DNA of 56,544 nucleotides, taken from positions 1 through 56,544 of the forward strand of contig NZ_WNZY01000030.1 of the NCBI RefSeq assembly GCF_009725205.1, written 5' to 3'. The translations under genes were made by a program, and so were the position numbers. The notes beneath the pieces were generated by a model that was not told where the DNA came from, made no database searches, and saw nothing but the letters and a program-made list of their open reading frames with translations. The DNA comes from Paenibacillus timonensis (GTDB taxonomy: Bacteria > Bacillota > Bacilli > Paenibacillales > Paenibacillaceae). Positions within the stretch are counted from its first letter, which is position 1, and each line of letters starts with the position of its first letter. This document shows positions 19,080 through 25,425 of the stretch, piece by piece.

Positions 19080-20111
19080 TTAAATCGTGGTTGCTCTTTC
19101 TCGCGACGATTCGCGGACGATGAGTTTGTGTTGGAGGACTTCTCGGAGCACCGTTACACTGCCGGTTGTCAGCAGCTCATGCAGCTTCTCCGCCGCACGG
19201 TGGCCCAGGTCATAGATGGGTTGAGATATCGTTGTCAGTTTTGGAATGTACATGCCGGCCATGCGGTGGTTGTCGAAACCAACGACGGACACTTGCCCCG
19301 GCACAAGAATGTGCCGATCCCGAAGGTACGAAATCGTCCCCATGGCAAATTCATCGGCGACGCAGAACACGGCGGTCAGTGGAGGATGCTCGGTAAACAG
19401 CTCGTGTGCAGCCTGATACGCATGTTCGAAATAGTGACTGGCAAATTTCACATTGGCGATGTTGGACGTCAGCCCGTATTCCGTCATGGCTCGGACAAAC
19501 CCCGCGTAACGCGGCGGTCCGGAAATCGAGTTCTCGTGATTGAAACCGATCATCCCGATTTGGCGATGCCCAAGCTCGATCAGGTAAACGGCCGCGTCGT
19601 AAGCTGCCGCCTCGTCGTCGACTTCAACGCAAGGGATCTCGTATTCATCCGAATGGGAGGACACCATGACAAAGGGGATCCGGCAGCCCACCAGCTTCTC
19701 GTAATACTCCGGAAACATTTTGTCGCTGGCAAACACAATACCGTCCACCTGCTTCTCATGAAACGCGTCGATATAGGATAACATCCGTTCCTTATCGCGG
19801 TCCGTGTTGCAGATCATCAGGCTATAACCCAGCTTGTTGCAGGCATCCTGCATTCCCCGGATCATTCCGGCGTAGTACATATTTTCGATGTCGGGGATCA
19901 ATAGCCCCAGGGTAAAAGATTTCTTGTAAATCAGTCCGCGGGCGAACGCATTCGGCTGATAACTCAGCTCCTCAATCGCCGCCAGCACCCGTTGCCGCTT
20001 GCTCTCTACCACACTTGCCGGCGCGTTCATTACGCGCGAAACCGTGCTTATGGAGACACCTGCTTTATTGGCAACATCGCGTATCGTTGGTTTGTTTTTG
20101 TTTTTGTTCAT
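19080..20111 (-). CDS. LacI/GalR-family repressor of the alpha-glucoside operon
   Basis: 343 residues. The N-terminal helix-turn-helix (TIRDVANKAGVSISTVSRVMN, about residues 9-29) and hinge helix are followed by a periplasmic-binding-protein-like sensor domain (about 62-335). The start ATG is 15 bases from a perfect 16-bp palindrome (20127-20142) identical in core to the two operators before the binding-protein gene, so it probably represses itself and the operon. The inducer is likely the imported disaccharide or a product of it. The terminal stop is about 320 bases from the operon's first gene. Confidence 0.92.
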   Translation of the reverse strand: MNKNKNKPTIRDVANKAGVSISTVSRVMNAPASVVESKRQRVLAAIEELSYQPNAFARGLIYKKSFTLGLLIPDIENMYYAGMIRGMQDACNKLGYSLMICNTDRDKERMLSYIDAFHEKQVDGIVFASDKMFPEYYEKLVGCRIPFVMVSSHSDEYEIPCVEVDDEAAAYDAAVYLIELGHRQIGMIGFNHENSISGPPRYAGFVRAMTEYGLTSNIANVKFASHYFEHAYQAAHELFTEHPPLTAVFCVADEFAMGTISYLRDRHILVPGQVSVVGFDNHRMAGMYIPKLTTISQPIYDLGHRAAEKLHELLTTGSVTVLREVLQHKLIVRESSRERATTI

Positions 20112-20126
20112 GTCGGCATCCTCGGT

Positions 20127-20142
20127 TTGAAAAGCTTTTCAA
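20127..20142. promoter_or_regulatory. LacI-type operator O3 (autoregulatory)
   Basis: A perfect palindrome TTGAAAAGCTTTTCAA ends 15 bases before the start codon of the LacI gene; binding here would block transcription or early elongation of the repressor gene. Confidence 0.8.
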
Positions 20143-20183
20143 TGCGATTATAACAAGGGGTATTTTGGAATACAAGAGTTTTT

Positions 20184-20198
20184 TTGAAGCGCTTACAA
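20184..20198. promoter_or_regulatory. Candidate cre (CcpA) site upstream of lacI
   Basis: TTGAAGCGCTTACAA; the reverse strand reads TTGTAAGCGCTTCAA, close to the catabolite-responsive consensus TGNAANCGNNNNCA. Position 73-87 bases upstream of the LacI start suits carbon catabolite control of that promoter. Confidence 0.55.
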
Positions 20199-20393
20199 AT
20201 TTATGGTTCATAGGGCCATTTGCCGTCTTTTCACCATTATCCCTTTGGCTCCGGTTTCGCGTAACAGATTGTTCCTAGGTGTTCGGTTACGCATCAACGT
20301 ATATCCAATTGAGATCCGTTTCAGATCAACAACTATCCCTTTGCGTCCGGTTTCGGCGTTAACGTTGTCCTGTGACTCGACTCGACTGAGGTT

Positions 20394-20578
20394 CTAACGG
20401 AATCAGATGACGCTAATGTCCATTTCCCGCGCTATTTCCCAACCTAACGGAACCAGAAGACGTTATTTGGCTCAAAAGGGGTATAGTAGGCTTGATTTAC
20501 GTCAAATAACGTCTCTACGTTCCGTTAGATTTTCGAACAACTAGTTTCCCGCCAAATAAGGGCTCTACGTTCCGTTAG
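20394..20578. repeat. Four-unit palindrome array, 50/59/50 bp steps (locus R4)
   Basis: Four 26-bp units at 20394-20419, 20444-20469, 20503-20528 and 20553-20578. The first two read CTAACGGAA...; the last two are the reverse complement (...TTCCGTTAG), so the whole is a large dyad. Unit 2 carries TAACG-N11-CGTTA. Just before it (20238-20360) the sequence TATCCCTTTG-CG/GC-TCCGGTTT is repeated. Spacer 20143-20622 contains no gene. Confidence 0.8.
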
Positions 20579-20622
20579 AAACGGATCACATGGGACTCTG
20601 CAGCAACAGATCGATATTATCG

Positions 20623-21333
20623 TCACAATCCTGGTGTGCCTCCCTCTAATATCTTTAACCTGATCGCCGGCCGCACGCCATCTCGCGCCAGACTGACATT
20701 GGCATAGCTGCGGATACTGTGCCCGGGACCGATAAAATGGGCGCGTGATGGCTTATTGCCCTGCGTGCGCAACCACCACCAGGAACAGCCCTCCTCCTTG
20801 CCGTTTCGCAGAACGTAATTGTCTTTCTCGCTCTTGTCGTAGACATAGAGACTGCAGCCGTCGGGCTTCTTCAACTTCGCGTAATCCGTCCCCGCGGCGG
20901 TCAACCACGTTTTGCCGAGGGACGCGGTGAACGCTTTGATCTCTGCCACGCTTAGCAGAAACACTTTGTCCTCCGTATCCGGACTCCCCTCTCCATGATC
21001 CGAACAAGGCGTAAGCTTGATGAGATCCTGTTCCTCTAGGCTAAAAGCAGCAGGATAGAACTCCTCGTTCAACCACTGCCGCAAATCACAATCTCGCCAA
21101 GTTACCTCCGCGGCATCGCGCCACGATATATCTGCGCTTTTTCCGTGATATCGCTTGCACTCCAAGATCTCCTCGCTCAGGAGAAACAATTCGCTGCCCG
21201 TGTTCTCAAGAACCCGCCATACAATGGGTTGGACTTCCCCGTCAGCGGATTGCGGGTACAAACCGAAAGTCAGGTGTTCCCCAGGCTTAATGGTCGGATT
21301 CGCTATTCCCTTTGACAAGTTAACTCTCTCCAT
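20623..21333 (-). CDS. DUF6273-like protein
   Basis: 236 residues from ATG 21333; an in-frame GTG immediately upstream (21336) is an alternative, both served by AAGGGGGAG. The sequence contains FGLYPQ...PIVWRVLE near the start, LRQWLNEEFY in the middle and SWWWLRTQG...GVRPAIRLKI at the end, the layout of DUF6273 proteins. That family is often found in extracellular or cell-surface proteins but here no signal peptide is seen. The function is unknown. It diverges from the PadR operon, 149 bases away. Confidence 0.75.
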   Translation of the reverse strand: MERVNLSKGIANPTIKPGEHLTFGLYPQSADGEVQPIVWRVLENTGSELFLLSEEILECKRYHGKSADISWRDAAEVTWRDCDLRQWLNEEFYPAAFSLEEQDLIKLTPCSDHGEGSPDTEDKVFLLSVAEIKAFTASLGKTWLTAAGTDYAKLKKPDGCSLYVYDKSEKDNYVLRNGKEEGCSWWWLRTQGNKPSRAHFIGPGHSIRSYANVSLARDGVRPAIRLKILEGGTPGL

Positions 21334-21432
21334 CACGCTAACTCCCCCTTCATCCTCAGTCTACCTATCTTACAACATGTTGCCGGGGGATCCGCAACTC
21401 TATCTCCTTTGGGGGCACCGCGACCAACTACC

Positions 21433-21461
21433 TTGACACACATAGTAATATGTTTTACATT
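21433..21461 (+). promoter_or_regulatory. PadR operon promoter with overlapping inverted repeat
   Basis: -35 TTGACA (21433-21438) and -10 TACATT (21456-21461) are separated by 17 bases. ACATA-N4-TATGT (21440-21453) fills the spacer and ATGT-N3-ACAT (21450-21460) overlaps the -10. ATGT/ACAT inverted repeats are typical PadR targets, so autorepression is likely. Confidence 0.65.
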
Positions 21462-21482
21462 GTTCTCTGAAGAGGTGAACGC

Positions 21483-21839
21483 ATGAACGATAGCGCCATC
21501 AGCCGGGATTTGATCCGCGGCCATATTGATACGATTATTCTCCGGGTGCTGCTGGAGGGCGATAACTACGGTTATGAGATCATGAAATCCATCTCCGTCA
21601 TCAGCCAGGACCGCTACGAATTGAAGGAGCCGTCGCTCTACACCAGCCTAAAGCGATTGGAAGCTCAACAGCTAATTGAGTCCTATTGGGGCGAAGACCG
21701 CAGTATGGGCGGACGGCGCAAATATTACCATATCACCCTTGCAGGAACTGAAGTGTACAAAGCTAATTTGTCGGCATGGAAAACATCCCGCGAAATCATT
21801 GATGTCTTAATCGAGAAACAGGAGGGATCCCCATCGTGA
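21483..21839 (+). CDS. PadR-family transcriptional regulator
   Basis: 118 residues. A winged helix-turn-helix (ILRVLLEGDNYGYEIMKSI, KEPSLYTSLKRLEAQQLIESYW, GGRRKYYHITLAG) followed by a short C-terminal dimerisation helix, the PadR short-form layout. Ribosome site AGAGGTGA. Its stop overlaps the GTG start of the next gene by 4 bases. PadR proteins of this type are commonly encoded just before a HAAS-domain membrane protein, as here, and control their own operon; an inverted repeat lies in the promoter. The signal is unknown. Confidence 0.93.
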   Translation: MNDSAISRDLIRGHIDTIILRVLLEGDNYGYEIMKSISVISQDRYELKEPSLYTSLKRLEAQQLIESYWGEDRSMGGRRKYYHITLAGTEVYKANLSAWKTSREIIDVLIEKQEGSPS

Positions 21840-22510
21840 ATCCGCTGCAAAAACACGTGGATCGTTTATTCGCCGGATACCCGGCAACCGGACGCATTCG
21901 CGAGCTGAAGGAGGAAATCCTCGGCAATCTGGAAGCCAAAGCCGCCGATTACATGGCCGGCGGAATGGAGTACGAACAAGCCGTCCAGGCCACCACGGCC
22001 AGCTTAACCCGTATCGACGGGCTGATTGACGAGAGCCCGCAGATCTATGTGAACCGCTATCGGCTGGATCTTCTGCAAAAAACGCTGTTTTTTACGCTGA
22101 TATTGTGGATACTCACCATTCCTTTACGCATGATTGAACGCACGCCGCTCAGTTTTTTGTTCTTGGTCCTCGTCCTGCTGCTCGGAATCCTATATCTGGT
22201 CCTGAACTCCATCTGGCGCGGCCGTGCGCTTGAAGTTACGTCTCCGCGCAACCTCCATGTTGCCCGGAGACGAAGCCGGATGGTTTGGCTATTATGGGGC
22301 CTGTTCATTCTCGTCACCCTCTTGGCCATTACTGCCCTGCGATTCGGCAGCAACATCTGGTTTGGCCATCAGGTAAAAATCGGCGGTCCTTACCAGTTTG
22401 CCGTACTTGGCATTCAATACGCCAAGCCTTTTCTGACGATCTTGATTCCCTTGGCGTTCCAGGCAAGCACCACGCTGATCTCGAAGCACGAGGCGGGTGA
22501 ATTGGAATGA
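21836..22510 (+). CDS. HAAS/DUF1700-like multi-pass membrane protein
   Basis: 224 residues, GTG start overlapping the PadR stop (GTGA). The N-terminal cytosolic part (about 1-75: LQKHVDRLFAGYPATGRIRELKEEILGNLEAK) matches the HAAS-type domain that usually accompanies PadR regulators. Three to four membrane helices follow (about 82-98, 104-122, 147-168, 186-210). Such proteins are thought to act in signalling or membrane-stress circuits with PadR; the mechanism is not established. The start of the next gene overlaps its stop (ATGA). Confidence 0.8.
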   Translation: MNPLQKHVDRLFAGYPATGRIRELKEEILGNLEAKAADYMAGGMEYEQAVQATTASLTRIDGLIDESPQIYVNRYRLDLLQKTLFFTLILWILTIPLRMIERTPLSFLFLVLVLLLGILYLVLNSIWRGRALEVTSPRNLHVARRRSRMVWLLWGLFILVTLLAITALRFGSNIWFGHQVKIGGPYQFAVLGIQYAKPFLTILIPLAFQASTTLISKHEAGELE

Positions 22511-23097
22511 CGGCCCAACGCTTCAGACGTTGGAACATCGGAATACTCGCATTGCTCCTCGCGGGACTGGTCTGCTTTGGGGTAGTAGAAGGTGTGGCGC
22601 TACCGCGCCAGGATCAGCGCGAAGCTCAGTATACCGCTGACCAGAACAGTCCGATAACCCATGATATTGCCCGAACCGCTCATTACGCGACGCCCTACAT
22701 GGGCGACGCCTCTAAAGTAACCGGCCTGTTCCGTTCGCTTCCGCTCGGCTCGATTCGCTCCTTTGCGCTGGATCCGGACGTATTTACCATACAAGTGAAT
22801 CTGGATTCTTCAACGCCGTTGGCGGATCGGGATCGCGACCCTGCATATCTATACAGCGCGACCGCTGCATTCGCTTATGTCGATAACCTGGAGGCCGTCA
22901 TTTTCAACGAAGGAGCCGTTGCGTACCGCGTAACTCGGGAAGATCTGCTGACCTGGTACGGCGTCGATGGGTTTTCTGCATTCACCCGTGACGCCGCTGT
23001 TTGGAAAACAGCGGTGCAAAGCAAGCTCGAGGATGCGGAGTATGCAGGGCGCGCTTTCCAAGAACTGTTCCACAATACGCAGGTTCTGTCCGATTAA
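22507..23097 (+). CDS. DUF4825-like exported or membrane-anchored protein
   Basis: 196 residues. An N-terminal hydrophobic helix (about 11-29) without a lipobox Cys anchors or exports the protein. The outer part includes HYATPYMGDASKVTGLFRSLPLG, the signature region of DUF4825 proteins, and LLTWYG near residue 145. The function is unknown. ATGA overlap with the HAAS gene makes it the third gene of the PadR operon, suggesting it works with that membrane protein. Confidence 0.8.
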   Translation: MTAQRFRRWNIGILALLLAGLVCFGVVEGVALPRQDQREAQYTADQNSPITHDIARTAHYATPYMGDASKVTGLFRSLPLGSIRSFALDPDVFTIQVNLDSSTPLADRDRDPAYLYSATAAFAYVDNLEAVIFNEGAVAYRVTREDLLTWYGVDGFSAFTRDAAVWKTAVQSKLEDAEYAGRAFQELFHNTQVLSD

Positions 23098-23194
23098 CGC
23101 TGTTAACCTTTATCGCTTTCGGCAGGTGAAGCCTTTTTCCGCACTCATCTATAAGGGAAATCCGGGAAACTGAATAACAACCGATTTGATAAAA

Positions 23195-23229
23195 AAAGTC
23201 GGTCAGGAGAAAACCTCCTGGCCGACTTT
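23195..23229 (-). terminator. Terminator between PadR operon and RsoA-like gene
   Basis: AAAGTCGG-TCAGGAG pairs with CTCCTGG-CCGACTTT around an AAAA loop. On the minus strand it ends in a run of seven T, so it terminates the sigma/RsoA-like transcript; read rightward it may also serve the PadR operon. Confidence 0.85.
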
Positions 23230-23246
23230 CGTTCGCGTGTGTGTCA

Positions 23247-23471
23247 CTATTCCTCCTCCCGCCTCTTGATCATCTCCAGAAACTCGAGAATGATGTCGGA
23301 AACGGCGTCCTCTTCGGACATATGGATAAACTTGCTTATATGCATAATATCGCCTTTAAACAGCTCAATTAACTTTAACGTCGATTCGGGATCGTTTTCC
23401 CTGGCCTTTTGGAGCAAAATCAGGAACTCATCATCATCCGGGACAACTCTTTGATCATCTTTCGTTTCCAT
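23247..23471 (-). CDS. RsoA/HTH_16-like sigma co-factor (region-2-like)
   Basis: 74 residues. The pattern FLILLQKARENDPESTLKLIELFKGDIMHISKFIHMSEEDAVSDI resembles the helical domain related to sigma region 2 found in Bacillus RsoA (YvrHa) and in HTH_16 proteins. It overlaps the upstream region-4 gene by 52 bases in another frame, with its own AAGGGGTGAA ribosome site, so the two products are made together. In B. subtilis, SigO (YvrI) and RsoA form a two-subunit sigma factor; the same split is inferred here, supported by a YvrJ-like gene across the divergent promoter. Acidic C-terminus. Confidence 0.75.
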   Translation of the reverse strand: METKDDQRVVPDDDEFLILLQKARENDPESTLKLIELFKGDIMHISKFIHMSEEDAVSDIILEFLEMIKRREEE

Positions 23472-23764
23472 TTGTTCACCCCTTGCTGACTCATATTCAA
23501 CTCGCGGGCGACTTCCCTCTCCGTTTTGTCCTGCAAGTATATCTTGGAGATGATCGTTTTTCCCGTCGTGGAAGGAAGCGCATTGATCAGCTGTCTCACA
23601 ACGATTTTATTATCAGAAGATGAGGTGAAGCAGGTTACGGCCGGCTCGACTCCATTGAATGAACATTCCCGTTTTCTTACGACTCTCGCTCTGTATTGGA
23701 CCCTCCATGCGATTCGATAAACTTCTTTCCGGTATTGCTCGTACACGGTATGTTGTTCCTTCAA
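23420..23764 (-). CDS. SigO-like sigma factor subunit (region 4 only)
   Basis: 114 residues, TTG start behind GGGGGAGG. Residues about 60-110 (INALPSTTGKTIISKIYLQ, TEREVARELNMSQQGVNKWKRKM) form a sigma-70 region 4 with helix-turn-helix that reads the -35 element. No region 2 is present; the overlapping downstream gene appears to supply it. The N-terminal half is basic (YRARVVRKRE). Together the two would act as a split ECF-like sigma factor. Its own promoter carries TGGTTGT-N18-TCCCTATACA, mirrored at the yvrJ-like gene, suggesting autoregulation. Confidence 0.78.
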   Translation of the reverse strand: MKEQHTVYEQYRKEVYRIAWRVQYRARVVRKRECSFNGVEPAVTCFTSSSDNKIVVRQLINALPSTTGKTIISKIYLQDKTEREVARELNMSQQGVNKWKRKMIKELSRMMMSS

Positions 23765-23792
23765 AACTACCTCCCCCTTTCATATTCATCTT

Positions 23793-23830
23793 CTATGTAT
23801 AGGGAATTTTCAAGGGGGTTTTCACAACCA
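23793..23830 (-). promoter_or_regulatory. Candidate split-sigma promoter, leftward
   Basis: On the minus strand TGGTTGT (23830-23824), 18 bases, then TCCCTATACA (23805-23796). It lies about 32 bases from the TTG start of the sigma gene. The same elements with the same spacing occur in the opposite direction at 23874-23908. Confidence 0.6.
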
Positions 23831-23873
23831 TTTTTATATAAGTAATTATGATTATAACATTTTTTCTATTTTT

Positions 23874-23910
23874 TGGTTGTACCTGGGCAAACTTTTTTTC
23901 CCCATATAGT
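23874..23910 (+). promoter_or_regulatory. Candidate split-sigma promoter, rightward
   Basis: TGGTTGT (23874-23880), 18 bases, then TCCCCATATA (23899-23908), 36 bases before the yvrJ-like ATG. Only two pyrimidine changes distinguish the -10-like block from the leftward copy. No ordinary TTGACA/TATAAT pair was found here. Confidence 0.6.
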
Positions 23911-23943
23911 GAAGGGCCCAAAAAATTCAAGGAGGTAACAATT

Positions 23944-24168
23944 ATGCAGGTTGCGGATATTGTGTCGTTGGTTGCCAATGTAGGTTTTCCGGTCACGCTT
24001 TGTTTCATTTTGATCAAATATGTGCTGCAAACCGTCGGCGATAAACTGGGCAAAATCGAGACTTCTCTGCAGGCCCTCTCCGAGGAGGTGCAGCGTCTGG
24101 ACGCCATTCTGGATGAAGACCGGCCACCCTCCGGTTCCCCCGTCATCAAAGAAACTAGGAAACTGTGA
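23944..24168 (+). CDS. YvrJ-family small membrane protein
   Basis: 74 residues from ATG 23944, chosen for the strong AAGGAGGTAAC ribosome site (an upstream in-frame start at 23848 has none). The N-terminus VSLVANVGFPVTLCFILIKYVL is one membrane helix with the NVGFP motif of YvrJ proteins. A coiled-coil-like tail follows (LGKIETSLQALSEEVQRLDAIL), longer than in the roughly 46-residue Bacillus YvrJ. In B. subtilis yvrJ belongs to the SigO regulon; here it is divergent from the split sigma genes. Function unknown. Confidence 0.82.
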   Translation: MQVADIVSLVANVGFPVTLCFILIKYVLQTVGDKLGKIETSLQALSEEVQRLDAILDEDRPPSGSPVIKETRKL

Positions 24169-24265
24169 AAATTCCCTAACGGGAGGTTGTACCGCAGGAT
24201 CAGGCGAAAAACGCCCCTATTTATATCTATGGCGAGCCCGGCACATTTAGAACATTTGATGTCAG

Positions 24266-24328
24266 AAAAAAAGCCCCATGCTCCGCTATCCCTTTGACTC
24301 CGGGGATTTGGCGATCCATGAGGCTTTT
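24266..24328. terminator. Long convergent terminator hairpin
   Basis: AAAAAGCC-CATG on the left pairs with CATG-AGGCTTTT on the right, with an inner CGCTATCCC/GGGATTTGGCG stem. A and T tracts on both sides allow it to serve both the yvrJ-like gene and the GH18 operon. Confidence 0.6.
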
Positions 24329-24354
24329 ATTATTCCGCAGTTGGGAGCTCACGC

Positions 24355-25392
24355 TTACGGCTTGGTGAGCCCTTGGTGCAGTGCATCCAGCAGCCGGAGC
24401 GTCCGGTCGCAGCCATACTCCCAGAACATCACCCCAGCCAGCTCTTGCTCCTTGACGTATTCGCATTTGCAGCGAATGGAAGTTTCGTCATCGTAAGAGA
24501 TAAACGTTTGGCCATCGAAGAGATACGGCGCTTGGGCCTCGTCATCCCAGTAACGGACAAATCCGTTACGATCGATATACTCGGCGGTCAGCGCTGTAAA
24601 GTCCGGGCCGTACCCACCGGGGCCGGGGGACATTTGATACAATCCGCGATTGACGTTCGGAACGTCCTTCCACATGCGCGAATAGAACGCCGCGCCGATG
24701 ACGATTTTCTCCTTCGGCACCCCGGCTCGGACAAACAGGTTAACCGATGCGTCAACGCTGATGCGAAACAGATCGCCTGTCCCTGTGTACAGATTGGTGT
24801 GGTGACCGGTCAACGTCTGGAACCCGCCTCGCATGTCGTACGTCATCAACTGGACGAAATCGAGGTAACGCTGCACCTCGGCCATCTCCGTGCCGTCGAT
24901 ATAGTATTGGTCCGCGCCCGCCGCGATCGTCAGCCCATAATGGCGGCCGTCTCGCTCGCCTTGCCGATCCAACGCTTCCCTCATCGTGCGCAGCAGCAAC
25001 GTGAAATTCACCTTATCCTTCGGACTGGCAGCAATGCCTGCCTCGGCATAACAAGGGTACTCCCAATCCAGGTCGATTCCGTCAAGCGCATGCTCCGTGA
25101 CAGCCCGGACTGCTGACTCGGCCATCGCCTGCCGGCCGGCTTCCGTCGAAGCGGCTTCCGAGAAGCCGCCGGCGCTCCAGCCGCCTACGGAGAGCAGGAC
25201 CGTCAATCCGGGATGTTCCCCTTTCATTTCGGGCAGCAGCCCCAGGTTCTGCAGATGCCCGGTTTCGATTCGATCCTCTCTCACATGTCCAAAGGCGATA
25301 TTCATATGGGTCAGCTTCATCAAATCTTCCTTCGTCAGTTCAGGGAGATGGCGGTCGCTGACATATCCCGCCACCACATAGTTCAGGCTCAT
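24355..25392 (-). CDS. Glycoside hydrolase family 18 protein (chitinase-like)
   Basis: 345 residues. GH18 barrel signatures are complete: LLSVGGWSAGGF (SxGG) near residue 68 and DGIDLDWEYP with catalytic Glu111 of DxxDxDxE, then QLMTYDMRGG and GAAFYSRMW. No signal peptide and no binding domain are seen, so it probably acts inside the cell or during sporulation on chito-oligosaccharides or N-acetylglucosamine-containing glycans. Ribosome site GGAAGGAGCG. It follows the transglutaminase-like gene by 33 bases and is last in that operon. Confidence 0.93.
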   Translation of the reverse strand: MSLNYVVAGYVSDRHLPELTKEDLMKLTHMNIAFGHVREDRIETGHLQNLGLLPEMKGEHPGLTVLLSVGGWSAGGFSEAASTEAGRQAMAESAVRAVTEHALDGIDLDWEYPCYAEAGIAASPKDKVNFTLLLRTMREALDRQGERDGRHYGLTIAAGADQYYIDGTEMAEVQRYLDFVQLMTYDMRGGFQTLTGHHTNLYTGTGDLFRISVDASVNLFVRAGVPKEKIVIGAAFYSRMWKDVPNVNRGLYQMSPGPGGYGPDFTALTAEYIDRNGFVRYWDDEAQAPYLFDGQTFISYDDETSIRCKCEYVKEQELAGVMFWEYGCDRTLRLLDALHQGLTKP

Positions 25393-25425
25393 TTGGGCGC
25401 TCCTTCCTTTGCATCCATTTGTCGA

